Of a stretch of 64,000 bases of DNA, positions 1 through 9,915 are shown one piece after another. The translations under genes were made by a program, and so were the position numbers. The notes beneath the pieces were generated by a model. That model was not told where the DNA came from, did no database searches, and was given only the letters and a program-made list of their open reading frames with translations. How positions within the stretch are numbered: the stretch's first letter is position 1; the number at the start of each line of letters is the position of its first letter. The DNA is taken from NCBI RefSeq assembly GCF_000372725.1, contig NW_005198966.1:1551507-1615506 (forward strand), written 5' to 3'. Origin of the DNA: Emiliania huxleyi CCMP1516. Lineage: Eukaryota > Haptophyta > Isochrysidales > Noelaerhabdaceae.

Positions 1-684
1 CTCGTTACGGCTCAGCTTCACCGTGGTCATCGGGCGTCTGTCGACGTCAGGACCACCCATACAGCTCGCGGGTTTGAGGTCGCAAGAGCCAAGATGGTGG
101 CGTTTGGACATCCCAACCATCACACAAGACAGCCTGTAGGTGATGGCGGGACGGCGCAGTGTTTGTGGCACTCGGCAGTAGGCACCCGCGGCACGGCCCC
201 GCTGTCGGCTCTCACGGGCTGCGGAACCGGCCCCAGTGCCCAGAGGGAGCCGGTCCGGGCGAGTGTGGCAGCTCCTGCGCTAGTATGGGCACCCTCTATC
301 ATAGCACTACTGATCCTGGTCATTAGAGCTGCCAGGGATAGCGTCAGGAGCCGGTAGGAGTCAAAACCTCTCATATTTGAGACATCGTGTCCCATATACT
401 CGCACAACGAGCCCTCTGGTGATGACAAGACTTGTCTACTCGCTGGAGCCGAGCAGGCTCCGGGCCCAGCGCACAACCCCTGTGCAACTCAGCAACTCAG
501 CTCTTTAGGTCCCCACACCCCGTAGAGTAGCGGGGAGAAAGTACGGAGTACCGCGCGCTTAGCGGGGGGTAGCGCGGTCACTTCGTCCGAGAAAGGAGAG
601 ATATACACCAGGGTCCGTCTACAACCGAACACACACGGTCCCCGTGTGCCCCTCTGCCTGGTCCGTGACACTAAACAGTGAGAA
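1..684. other. intergenic edge, no gene seen
   Basis: No reading frame here has codon use or motifs that persuade me. The only structure seen is a dispersed repeat at about 418-482, which returns inverted at 54936-54996. Confidence 0.5.
418..482 (+). repeat. short dispersed repeat, copy 1
   Basis: About 60 bases, including GATGACAAGACTTGTCTA, a GGAGCCGAGCAGG block and GCGCACAACCCC. The same series appears reverse-complemented at 54936-54996 with a few substitutions and one small gap. No terminal structure is visible, so the family is unknown. Confidence 0.6.
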
Positions 685-1632
685 CTACCTGCGCAGCTCT
701 CGCTCGAGGCGTTGCTCAGTCTCTAGGTATGCGCGGAGGCGCCGCAGCTCGCGGTGCGCGAGCGCGGCGCGCGCAGGCGTGGAGCGCAGTCGAAAGGCGG
801 CTAGCCTCGCCTCGCCGCCGAGGCACGCGCAGGCAGCCCACGACTGGAGCTGCGCCTCCGCCTCGATGTCGCAGCTCGTGTGCCAGACCGGCTGGAGCTG
901 CTCCATCAGCATGACCGCGGGAGCCTCGTCGAGGCCGCGCTGCAAGAGGGCGGTGCGCCCAGTTTGCACCTGCTCCCTCAGCGGCACGTCAAAGCGGGCG
1001 CAACTCTCGGGCTCGAGGAGCTGGCCCTCCAGCGCGCGGCACGCGTCGAGCTCCTCCTCCACCCGCTCCATGTGCTCGGCGAGGTCGAGAAACTGGGAGA
1101 GGGCCGAGCTGTTCGGGTCGCTGCTCAGCAACTCGTCGCCCACAAAGGAGGCGGCCGCCCGCAGGACGCCGTCTGGGCGGCGGACTCGTGCAGGGACGCT
1201 CTCGAGAGCGGCCCTTCCGACACCCTTCACCTCAATGGCCAGAGCGCCATCGTGGTTGATGCGTCTCACCTCCATCACCTGGAGCAGAGCCACCCACGGC
1301 TCGACCTGCTGCGGCAGCCCCGCAGCTGCAAAGCTCATCCTCATCCGCATTCGCTCCTCAGAGCCTGCACACTGTTCGGCGACCGTTTCTGCTTGGCTTT
1401 CCGTGCTGATCATCTGGCCAAACTTGCCGTCATTGTTCGTCACAGAATGACTCAGCATCTCCATCTCGTCAGGCTCGCGAAAGAGCAACCTTCTTCGCTC
1501 ACCGGGCAGCACGAGCTGCGTGGAAGAGGACGGTAGCAGGAGGAGCTCCGACAGCTCGTCTGAAGCCATGTGAGGCGAGCCGGACCGAGGGGCGACCGGT
1601 CTGCGCGTCGGGGCAAGGCCGAGGAACAGCAT
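685..1632 (-). CDS. LON substrate-binding (N-terminal) domain protein
   Basis: A 315-residue single-exon protein. Residues about 28-140 fit the N-terminal substrate-binding domain of Lon proteases: LLLLPSSSTQLVLPGERRRL, then a long beta-rich stretch ending with VALLQVMEVRRINHDGALAI and EVKGVGRAAL. The rest is helical and acidic (LSQFLDLAEHMERVEEELDA), resembling the helical half of stand-alone LON-domain proteins of plastids and algae. There is no AAA+ ATPase or Ser-Lys protease domain, so this is not Lon itself. Such proteins are thought to bind substrates or act in organelle protein quality control. The first 20 residues are Arg/Pro-rich and could be a targeting sequence, but a later Met at residue 22 is an alternative start. 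Family call moderately sure; function inferred. Confidence 0.72.
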   Translation of the reverse strand: MLFLGLAPTRRPVAPRSGSPHMASDELSELLLLPSSSTQLVLPGERRRLLFREPDEMEMLSHSVTNNDGKFGQMISTESQAETVAEQCAGSEERMRMRMSFAAAGLPQQVEPWVALLQVMEVRRINHDGALAIEVKGVGRAALESVPARVRRPDGVLRAAASFVGDELLSSDPNSSALSQFLDLAEHMERVEEELDACRALEGQLLEPESCARFDVPLREQVQTGRTALLQRGLDEAPAVMLMEQLQPVWHTSCDIEAEAQLQSWAACACLGGEARLAAFRLRSTPARAALAHRELRRLRAYLETEQRLERELRR

Positions 1633-1704
1633 GTGGGATTGACTGGCCGCCGTGCTTGTTGAAATCTCTGGGAAGTCTTAACCCCCTTCAAAGAAACTTT
1701 GGAA

Positions 1705-2080
1705 TGCAGGCTTGACCCCAGTTGGGCCACGGTGACTAGGTGTGAATGGGGGAGTTCGGTATTCACAGTCGTTTACACTGAGGGAGCAATGGCTATTATT
1801 ATTCGGGTTGCTTTGCCGTCATCATTCAGGGCGGCGTCCTACCATGGCGGCTCAAGTCAATTATTAATATTGCTGGTGTCCGCCGTGCGAGGCGCCGTTC
1901 CACTTCGGCGCCGCCGGTCTGGCGCGGTTTCCTATTTGCAATTATTGCACGCCGCGCCGCCGTTGGGCGAACTTATCGGCAGCAACTTATTGGCGCGGTT
2001 TTCGCGATGTCTCTCTTAGCTCTGGGTCGCAATGGGCGATCCCAGGCGGGAGCAGAGGCCAGTGGCCTCGATTCTCTGAT
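1705..2080 (+). repeat. split direct repeat A1
   Basis: 376 bases, identical to A2 at 4260-4635. The start codon of the first internal frame (2007) lies inside it. Confidence 0.9.
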
Positions 2081-3191
2081 GGGCTGGGCCTACACTACGA
2101 TCGAGTTCACGTTATTCCTCTGGTCGATCGCCGTGGGCCTCGCTTATGACGGTCTTGCAGCCCTTCTCACTAGCCGGGTCTACCGTGCCGGGGCTGGGGC
2201 AGTCCTCCTCTACCTGCTGGGTACCACCCTGATTGAGCTGGTGACAAGCGGTGACGGGGGACCTGAGCTCCTCTTCTTCCTCAGGATGGGCGTCTTCGTC
2301 TACTGTGTCGGCTATCAGGTTCGCGCACTCTGTGACTACACCCCTGTCCGCGTCCTCCTCCTCCTCAGTGGAGGGTACCCCTTGTTCCGCCACGGGGCGG
2401 CGGCGATTGCCGAGCCGTTCCGGGACTACGCGGCGATGGGCCCTTATGCAGGTGTGCTCCTCACCTTCTCCGCCATCTACCTCGCCACGCGCTCCATGGG
2501 GCGGCACGTTGGCTACTTCATGGACACGTACATCAAGACGTACGTGCTTGAGACCCAGATCGATTCCCTGCTCCGCCGAGTCCGTGGAGGCGGTGCTCAT
2601 GCTGACGAGCCTTCAGAAGAGTCGGTCTCCCTCCTCCACGCCTATCTCCGAGCCCGCGGTGGCCTGCTTTGCACGCTTTCCGTCGCCGTTTACCAGTACG
2701 GCCTTGTCATGATCCCGCTACTAGTCCTCGGGGGGCTCGGGGGAGTCGGCGCTGTTTGCCCTTCGTGTGGCAGCTCGATCGCATCCTGCACCTACGACAC
2801 AGATCAACGGTGCCCGACCATCACCATTGTCGCGACCAACGCGTCGGCGATGGCAGGCGTCGGAGTCGTGAGTACCGTCACTCTTGCCACCCTCATCCGG
2901 CCGCGCTACCTGCGCATCTTTGGGACGAACGCCCTTCAGGCCCTTGTGGCGATGCGCCGCCGCCCAGCCGCGGGCACGCCCTTCTCCATCACTGCCGATA
3001 CCTCCAAGGGCGATATCGTCCAGGCCATCTCCGCCGGACGCATCTGCCAGATGGAGGCAGTCGAGCAGCTGGCCCAGCAGCTTTCTGGCGTCGAGGCCGA
3101 GGAAGAGAGACGTACGGGGGGCGCGAGCAGTTCGATCCCAAGGACCATTGGGGCGTTCGGGACTTTGATGTCTCGTTCGTCGACGGGTTGA
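2007..3191 (+). CDS. first ORF of the split-repeat element; membrane-protein-like
   Basis: A 394-codon frame starting inside repeat A1. It has hydrophobic stretches at about residues 28-50 (YTTIEFTLFLWSIAVGLAYD), 62-78, 88-104, 140-160 and 228-250, then a Cys-containing segment (VCPSCGSSIASCTYD) and another hydrophobic stretch. The tail (ITADTSKGDIVQAISAGRIC, then a Glu-rich helix) is soluble-looking. I do not recognise the family. Membrane segments are not typical of known tyrosine-recombinase retroelements, so this could be cargo or an element-specific accessory protein. It overlaps the open part of the recombinase frame. Confidence 0.5.
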   Translation: MSLLALGRNGRSQAGAEASGLDSLMGWAYTTIEFTLFLWSIAVGLAYDGLAALLTSRVYRAGAGAVLLYLLGTTLIELVTSGDGGPELLFFLRMGVFVYCVGYQVRALCDYTPVRVLLLLSGGYPLFRHGAAAIAEPFRDYAAMGPYAGVLLTFSAIYLATRSMGRHVGYFMDTYIKTYVLETQIDSLLRRVRGGGAHADEPSEESVSLLHAYLRARGGLLCTLSVAVYQYGLVMIPLLVLGGLGGVGAVCPSCGSSIASCTYDTDQRCPTITIVATNASAMAGVGVVSTVTLATLIRPRYLRIFGTNALQALVAMRRRPAAGTPFSITADTSKGDIVQAISAGRICQMEAVEQLAQQLSGVEAEEERRTGGASSSIPRTIGAFGTLMSRSSTG

Positions 3192-3196
3192 GGGGC

Positions 3197-4054
3197 ATGT
3201 GGGTGCGCTTCCGGAAGATCAAGCAGGATCAGCTGCAGGAGCGCCCCGAGGCGAGGGAAGGGGCCGACTGGTCGTTTGTTGGCGACGTCCCCGACCCAGA
3301 GTACAGCATCGTCACGTGGTTTGTTCGGCTGATGCAGTTCCACATCCGGCGGCCCCACACGCCCGGCCAGCCACGCCCGCCGACCGAGTGTTTCTTCCTC
3401 GAGGACCTCGATCGGCGTCGGCCTCTCATCTACAACGTTGCACTCGGGCGTTTCAAGGATCTCCAGCTGCGTGCCGGCGTTCCCGAGGATGATTTGTATG
3501 CCTTTCATGGGCTACGCGTCCGCGGCTACAATGGCACTGTCTGGAAGCTCGGCGAGGCGGTCGCTCAGGCCCATGGGCTTTGGAAGAGCGAGGCGCACAA
3601 GCGCTACCGGCGTTTCAAGATGTCGCTCGTCGCGCGCATCCCTGCTGCAATCTGGGAGCTTGTCGAGGGCGAGGAGGATGACGCTGACGAGGGCGGCGAC
3701 GGGGCCGACGACCAGGAGCCGGACCCCCAGCCTCGCGCCGCGCCTGTCGTGCGCGCCACTCGGGCGACGCTTCGGACCACGGGGGACGACGCCGCTCAGC
3801 GGGCAGCCAGTGCGCCTCCCGTTCGCCCGCCCCCGCCCCCCGTCGTCGCCGTTGAGGGGATGGCCGAGGGCGAGCCTTTGCGGATGGATGACATTCTACT
3901 TCCTCCGGGGTGGTCGTCCAGCAGTGAGGGGGGTTTCGTTGGTCCAGATGGGCAGCAGGCCCCAAGCCGCGATGCGGCGTGGGGGGCCGTCATTGGCAGC
4001 GTCGTCGAGTCGTCGGCAGCTGCCATCCAGCGTGCTCTGCGCCAGGATTCTTGA
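3197..4054 (+). CDS. tyrosine recombinase, catalytic half, of the split-repeat element
   Basis: The frame is open further upstream; 3197 is the first Met beside recognisable recombinase sequence. Landmarks: a basic strand VRFRKIKQDQ fitting the catalytic beta-hairpin Lys; FFLEDLDRRRPLIYNVALGR; the HxxR box in AFHGLRVRGYN; and GLWKSEAHKRYRRF, where Trp replaces the second His (as in DIRS-type enzymes) and Tyr is the predicted nucleophile. The last 100 residues are acidic and Pro/Arg-rich and look disordered. The family joins or excises DNA circles by a covalent phosphotyrosine intermediate. The assignment rests on motif order and spacing and agrees with the split repeats. Confidence 0.65.
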   Translation: MWVRFRKIKQDQLQERPEAREGADWSFVGDVPDPEYSIVTWFVRLMQFHIRRPHTPGQPRPPTECFFLEDLDRRRPLIYNVALGRFKDLQLRAGVPEDDLYAFHGLRVRGYNGTVWKLGEAVAQAHGLWKSEAHKRYRRFKMSLVARIPAAIWELVEGEEDDADEGGDGADDQEPDPQPRAAPVVRATRATLRTTGDDAAQRAASAPPVRPPPPPVVAVEGMAEGEPLRMDDILLPPGWSSSSEGGFVGPDGQQAPSRDAAWGAVIGSVVESSAAAIQRALRQDS

Positions 4055-4165
4055 CCGCCCTGCTTGTATTTCTTTTTCCGAGTCACCGAGGCACATCTCT
4101 TCCGCCTTCGTGCTCGCGCTCTTCGTCGGCTTCGCTTTCCAGTTTGGGTTTTGCCTCAGCTTTGG

Positions 4166-4259
4166 GAGTGCGAATTCCGCAATGTGTGCCATGTATTGCG
4201 TCCTCGCGATTGTAACATGCGGATATAACCAAACGACCCTGTTCACAACCGCAAGTTAC
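4166..4259 (+). repeat. split direct repeat B1
   Basis: 94 bases, repeated at 4681-4774. It ends exactly where A2 begins, giving the internal B1-A2 junction typical of this terminal design. Confidence 0.88.
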
Positions 4260-4635
4260 TGCAGGCTTGACCCCAGTTGGGCCACGGTGACTAGGTGTGA
4301 ATGGGGGAGTTCGGTATTCACAGTCGTTTACACTGAGGGAGCAATGGCTATTATTATTCGGGTTGCTTTGCCGTCATCATTCAGGGCGGCGTCCTACCAT
4401 GGCGGCTCAAGTCAATTATTAATATTGCTGGTGTCCGCCGTGCGAGGCGCCGTTCCACTTCGGCGCCGCCGGTCTGGCGCGGTTTCCTATTTGCAATTAT
4501 TGCACGCCGCGCCGCCGTTGGGCGAACTTATCGGCAGCAACTTATTGGCGCGGTTTTCGCGATGTCTCTCTTAGCTCTGGGTCGCAATGGGCGATCCCAG
4601 GCGGGAGCAGAGGCCAGTGGCCTCGATTCTCTGAT
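4260..4635 (+). repeat. split direct repeat A2
   Basis: 376 bases, identical to A1 at 1705-2080, adjoining B1 with no spacer. Confidence 0.9.
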
Positions 4636-4680
4636 CCCACCCTCCTCCCATATCCCCTTCTTAGTTTCACGGAGAGGGTA

Positions 4681-4774
4681 GAGTGCGAATTCCGCAATGT
4701 GTGCCATGTATTGCGTCCTCGCGATTGTAACATGCGGATATAACCAAACGACCCTGTTCACAACCGCAAGTTAC
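4681..4774 (+). repeat. split direct repeat B2 (right end)
   Basis: Second copy of the 94-base B repeat; marks the right end of the element. 45 bases separate it from A2. Confidence 0.88.
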
Positions 4775-4948
4775 CGACAGTTGTAAGTGTCTTGTTGGCA
4801 AATCAAGACACAGAGCTCACACAGAATCACAGCGGGAGGAAAGCGGCGAGTTGCAATTCCTTCTTTTTTTCCTGTTTTTTGGAAACTAGAAAAAATTATT
4901 TTTCACAAAAAGAAAATGCACAAGTCGCTCCCTGCTGACTCGACCACC

Positions 4949-5010
4949 ACTGTGTGGTGGCGGCGTGCCGTCCTCCCATCCCTCCCGTGGGTTGATGTTC
5001 TCCTTCTCTT
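4949..5010 (+). repeat. dispersed GGCGGCGTGCCGTCC element, partial copy
   Basis: Contains TGTGGTGGCGGCGTGCCGTC, CTCCCATCCCTCCC and a CTTTCTTTC tail, as in fuller copies at 14058-14232 (reverse) and 48622-48738. It lies just upstream of the start of the ABC1K fusion gene and may form its leader. Confidence 0.6.
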
Positions 5011-5051
5011 TCTTTCGACCACCACTGCCGCCGCAGGACTACAAAATATAT

Positions 5052-8000
5052 ATGCAGGTTGTCGCCGCCGCCTCGGAGGCTGACGCGCTCGCCACGCTCG
5101 GCGCCTATTTCGATGCGCTCAGCCGCGCGCTCGCCGTGCCCGTCGAGGGGCTGCGCAAGCGCTGCCTCGTCCGGTTTGAGCTCGGCGCGCCGGGCGACGC
5201 GGCTGGGTGGGTGTGGGAGCTGCGTGCGGCTCCAGACGCGGCGGGTGGCGTGACGAGCCCCGGCGATGCCGGCGGCGCGGCCTCGGAGACGGCGGACGTC
5301 ACCATCTCCTGCACGCTGCAGCACTTTCTCGAGATAGCGAGCGGCCGTCTCAAGCCGGCGGCGGCGATGCTGCGAGGGCTGATCAGAGTGCGGGGCGACC
5401 GTGGCCTCTTCGTGGCGCTGCGCGCGCCGCTCGCCCAGGCGGCCAAGGAGCACCGCGCGGCGACCGAGGCTGCGCGGCCGGCCGCGGCGGTCCGCGTCGA
5501 GGTGCTCTCCGTCTCGACGGTGAGCTACTCGGGCCAGCTGTACGCCTGCTACCTGCTGCAAGTGGCCGAGGGCGGGGCGGCGCACTCGGTCACGCGCCGG
5601 TGGCGGCAGCTCAAGGCGCTCGACCGAGCGCTGCGGCGAGAGCCGCCCGTCCTCGCGCCCGGCTCCCTCCGCCCGCCGCCACTCCCTCGGCTGCCCTCCT
5701 CCACCTTCACCGCGTCGCTGGCGCCCGCCTTCCTCTCGCGGCGCGCCGCCTGCCTCTCCGCGTACCTCAACGCCGCCGTCGCGCGCTTCGCCGTCTCGCT
5801 CGCCGCCGGCGTCGGCCCCGCGCCCCTACTCGCCTTCCTCTCGCCCGCAGACGTGCCGCCCGCCACGCCGCCCTCGTCCATCCCCTCGACGCCGGCCGAC
5901 GGCGAGGAGGAGGAGGAGGTCGAGCCCGGAGAGGGCTTCGCGGCCGAGGACGGGGCGGCAGACGACGGGGACGGGGCCGCGCCGCTCCGTGCGAGCGGAC
6001 CTCCTCCTCCTCCGCTGCTCTCTCCGACGGCACCCCTCCCCCTGCCGCCTCCCCACCCAGAGAGCCACTCCCCTCTGCCTGCCGCCTCCCCACCTTGAGA
6101 GCCACTCGCCCCTACCCTCTTCCCGCCGCCACACACAGGCGCTGCTCGCGGGGCCGCGCGTGGCCGTGCCAGCCTCACCCGCCGCCGGCGACGCCTTCCC
6201 GCCTCGCCCTCGGAAGCCCTCCTCCCGCGCCGTCGGCCCCAACGGCGCCGCGCGCCGCGGCCGCCCCCGCCGCCACGCGGAGGAGTTGTACGAGCGGCTG
6301 CGGGACGAGGGGGGGGCGGAGGGAGGGGCCGAGGGCGAGCTCGAGCCGCCCGCCGCCTCGCGCCTCCCTCGCGGCGCTCTGATGCGCCGCCTGCTCGAGG
6401 CGGTCGGAGACCGGCCCGTCCCCGCGGAGCCAGACGCCGCCTCGCTCGCCCGTCGCAAGAGCGTGTGGGGGCAGCTGCTGCGGCTGGAGGCGGAGGGCCG
6501 CACGGCCAAGCACGCCGCCGCCGCCGCGTTCCGGCGCCGCAGGCCGCTGCTCTGCGGCTCGCTCGCGCTGGCGGGCCCGATGGCCGCGCTGCTGGCAGCG
6601 GCGGCTTTGGGCGCGGCTCTCGCCGCGGTTGCGATCCGCGACGCTGCCGGGGCGGCCGTCGCGGGGGCGAGGGCAGGCGGCGAGGGCGGCGAGGGTGCTG
6701 GCGACAGCGGCTGCCCGGTGGCGGCGGCGGCGTGGCTTCCTCCAGCCTCGAGCGACGAGTGGAGAGCGGTGGCGCCCAAGGCCGCCGCAGCGCTCGTCGC
6801 CGCTGCGCCCCTTGCAGCCGAGATGTGCGGCTCAGCCGCGCGCGCCGCTGCGGAGGCGGCGGCGGCCGCAGTGTCTGACGGCGCGGGCTCAGCGCTGGAC
6901 GTTGCCGCCGCTCGTCCCGTGGCGCTGGCGGCGGCGGGGACGCTGCTGCTCGGGTTCGTAGTGGCGTACCGGATGTTTGGACGCGTGCTTCGCATCTGGC
7001 TCGTCGCGCTCGTGACGATCCTCAGCTACTACGTCGCAAACAAGGTGCTCAAGGCTGCGACGCGCCGCGGCCTGTCGGCGGAGCGGGAGGAGGCGCTGCT
7101 CTCGTCCCTCCACTTGTTGATGGCGCCGTGGCTGTGTCGGCATCTGGTCGGCCTCCGCTCCGTCTTTGTCAAGTTCGGGCAGTACATTTCTGGCCGCACA
7201 GACATGGTTCCGCCCGAGTGGGCCGCCTCGCTGGCCCTGCTGCAGGACGACCTCCCCCCTTCACCGGCGGGGCACCTGCGCGACACCGCGCGGTCGGAGC
7301 TCGGCTTCGACGCGAGCGAGATCTTCGAGTCCCTCGACGCGATGCCCGTCGCCTCCGCCTCCATCGGGCAGGTCCACATCGGCCGCCTCGCGGCCTCGGG
7401 AGGCCCGCCCGAGACGTGCAGCTGGGTGGCGCGGCAGACCGCTACCTCGGAGGCTCGCGCCGGCGGCCAGGGCGTCGGCGGCGACGCTGGCGAGGACCGC
7501 GCCGTGCTCAAGCTGCAACACCGGGGCGTGGACAGCCTGATGCGGCGCGACATGGTGTCGGCGCTGCGCATCGCTCGCCTCATGCAGTGGCTCGACCCGC
7601 GCTACAGCGCGTTCCACACCGTGCTCGCCGCTTGGGAGGGCGAGATGTTCGCGGAGCTCGACTTTCGCACCGAGGCGAGGAACCTGCGCCAGGTGCAGCT
7701 CAACCTGCGCGCGGCCGGCGTTAGCGTGGCCATCCCCACGCCGCTGCTCGCCTCGCGCCGCTGCCTCGTCATGACCTTCGAGGAGGGCTTCAAGATCACC
7801 GACAGCCGCGCCCTCGCGCTGCACGGCGTCGACGCGAACGCGCTCATGTCGCGCGTCATCTCAGCGTACGCGCAGTGCATCTTCGTCGACGGCTTCTTCA
7901 ACGCCGACCCGCACGCGGGGAACCTCCTCGTCCGCGTCCCGCCCCACGGCGGCGAGGCGATGCCGGTGCGCCGCCATCGTCGCCGAGAGGGGAGGGGGGC

Positions 8001-9915
8001 GTGCGGGGGAGGGCGAGGTTGAGGGCGTGAGGGGGAGGGCGAGGTTGAGGGCGTGCGGGGGAGGGCGAGGTTGAGGGCGTGAGGGGGAGGGCGAGGTTGA
8101 GGGGAGGCGACCACCTCGCGACCGACACGACCACCGCCCCCACCGCAGGTGCTCCTCGACTTTGGCATGACCGTCCGGCTGACCGAGTCGCAGCGGCTCG
8201 GCTACGCGCGCCTCGCCGTCGCGGCGCACGAGATGGACGTCGCCGCGCTGCGCTCTGCGGTCACTTCGCTCGGCCTCGTCAACTCGCAGTCGGGCGACAT
8301 GCCGGACCGAGACCTCGCCTTCTGGCGCTTCTTCATGCGCGACACCGCGCCGCGCGAGCAGGCGCAGGCAGAGACCAAGGGCTTCTTCAAGGAGAGGAGC
8401 GCGCAGCGCAAGCAGGACAAGTCGGCGGGCAGGACCGAGCGAGTCAACGTGCAGATCCCGCCCGACCTCATCTTCTTCTGGCGCGTCATCGGCCTCCTGC
8501 GCGGGCTCTGCACTTCGCTCGCCGCGACGGTGCCGCTGATGGAGCTGCTCGCTGCCCGGGCAAAGATCGCCCTCGCCGCCACTTTTCCGCAGCCGCAACA
8601 CGCCCTCCGGCTCTCCCCGCCACCGACCGGCTCGCACAGCCACCTCGCCTCGCGGCTGCACGCCATCGCCTGCCGACTCGCCGCTTCGAACGAGATCGGC
8701 GGCGGCGTCTCGGTCGCTGTCGTGCGCGACGGCAAGACCCTCGCCGCCGTCGCCGCCGGCTTCTGCGCGGCGGCCGACCCGCGCCCGGTCACCATGGCGA
8801 CGCCGATGCCGCTCCTCGAGCTCTCGTCAGCGCTGCCCGCACTGCTGCTCCGGCAGCTGGAGGCGTCGGGCGTGCTGCGGCTCGACAGCCGCGTCGCCGC
8901 TGTCTGGCCGCAGTTCAGCGCCGCCGGAAAGGGAGGCGTCACCGTCGCGGAGGTTCTCGGCCGGCGCGTCGAGGGGCGGCTCGAGCTCGAGCCCGGCTGG
9001 ATGCTTCGTCCGGAGGCGCTGCTCGCTCTGAGCGAGCGCTGCGAGGCGGTCGCCGCCGCCGCCATGCGTGCCGTCCGCTCGGGCGGCGAGAGCGAGGCGC
9101 ATGCCGAGCCGCTTCTCCACGGCTGGCTGCTGGCCGGCATCGCTGCGGCGGCGTGCGGCGTCGCGCCGCGCTCCAACGGCGGCGCTGGCGGCGCCGGCCG
9201 CGGCAGCGGGCGGCTGTACGGCCGGTACGCGGACGAGGTGGTGTCGCGATTGCTGCGGCCCCTCGGGCTCGAGGGGTCCGTGTGGCCGGGGGAGCTGCCG
9301 CCCTCGGTGGCGGCGCAGGCTGCGGCCGCGTCGGTCGGGTTCGGGGCGCAGCTCCAGCGCTTTGGCCCGGCTGGCGGCGAGCCCAGCGGCGACAACGGCG
9401 AGGCCGGCGGCGAGGGCGGAGGCGAGGGCGGAGGCGAGGCCGGGGGCGGAGGGCTCGGTTTTGGCGGCGGCGGCGGCGCCTCGCGCTTGCTGCGCGAGCT
9501 TCCAATCAGCGCGGGTGTGGCCAACCTCTCCGAGGTGCGGGCCGGCCTCCTCCCTGGACTCGGCGCTTTTGCCACCGCCGAGGGAATGGCGCGGCTGCTC
9601 GCCGGCGCTGCGAGCGGCTTGCAAGCACCGTCGTGGCATGTAGCTGCGAGCGAGGTTTCGACGCTCTTCGGCGAGCGGCGGTGGGCGGAAGGGCTTCAGC
9701 TCTTTGAGCGTCGCGGCGTTGGCAGCGGGGACATGGTCGGCCTCCAGTCTGCAGGAGGCTCGCTGGCCCTCTGCTGCCCGCACACGCGCACAGGGATCGC
9801 CATTCTCTTGAACGGCGTGCAGCTCGGATGCGGCCCCACGCGCGAGCTGCTGGGCGCTGCTTGCGAGGAGCTCGGGCTCGGGACGGTGGACGTGGCGGAG
9901 GGAGGCCTCTTCTAG
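5052..9915 (+). CDS. SCP2 - PX - ABC1/ADCK kinase - beta-lactamase-like fusion protein
   Basis: Three exons inferred. Exon 1 (5052 to about 5918 or 5988) has an SCP2-type lipid-transfer domain (ADVTISCTLQHFLEIASGRL, LRGLIRVRGD) and a PX-like domain (RVEVLSVSTVSYSGQLYACY, TRRWRQLKALDRAL, LPSSTFTASL). Exon 2 (about 6139-7965) begins an ABC1/UbiB-type kinase: KFGQ box (VFVKFGQYISGRTDMVPPEW), ASIGQVH, VLKLQHRG, ELDFRTEARN, NADPHAGN. After a GT-AG intron (7966-8148) exon 3 (8149-9915) resumes with LLDFGMTV and runs into a serine-hydrolase fold resembling the beta-lactamase tail of plant ABC1K proteins (DSRVAAVWPQFSAAGKGG). The expected SxxK catalytic motif is not evident (PLLELSSALPALL), so the tail may be inactive. 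ABC1 kinases act on quinone and lipid metabolism in plastids and mitochondria. The exon 1/2 joint is uncertain, and two adjacent genes cannot be excluded. Confidence 0.78.
8001..8103 (+). repeat. tandem repeat inside ABC1K intron
   Basis: About four copies of a 24-25-base unit (GGGGAGGGCGAGGTTGAGGG plus CGTG). It lies wholly within the intron at 7966-8148, upstream of the acceptor. Confidence 0.85.

Larger units (their letters stand above)
1705..4774 (+). mobile_element. tyrosine-recombinase element with split direct repeats (PAT/Ngaro-like ends)
   Basis: A 3.07-kb element with the order A1 (1705-2080), coding region, B1 (4166-4259), A2 (4260-4635), 45-base spacer, B2 (4681-4774). A1/A2 (376 bases) and B1/B2 (94 bases) match base for base as far as I can read, and B1 abuts A2 with no gap. 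This is the split-direct-repeat design known from PAT/Ngaro members of the DIRS order of tyrosine-recombinase retrotransposons. The coding part has one frame with several membrane-like segments and a second frame with the catalytic half of a tyrosine recombinase. I see no reverse transcriptase, RNase H or gag. The ends look whole and the repeats undiverged, so the insertion is young. The coding part lies in two frames, so either about one break or a family read-through. It may be a deleted non-autonomous copy or a distinct small class. Confidence 0.75.

Noticed and set aside
1705-4635. A1 and A2 read as LTRs of an LTR retrotransposon
   Set aside because: The extra B1/B2 pair, with B1 abutting A2, and a tyrosine recombinase in place of an integrase fit split direct repeats, not LTRs.
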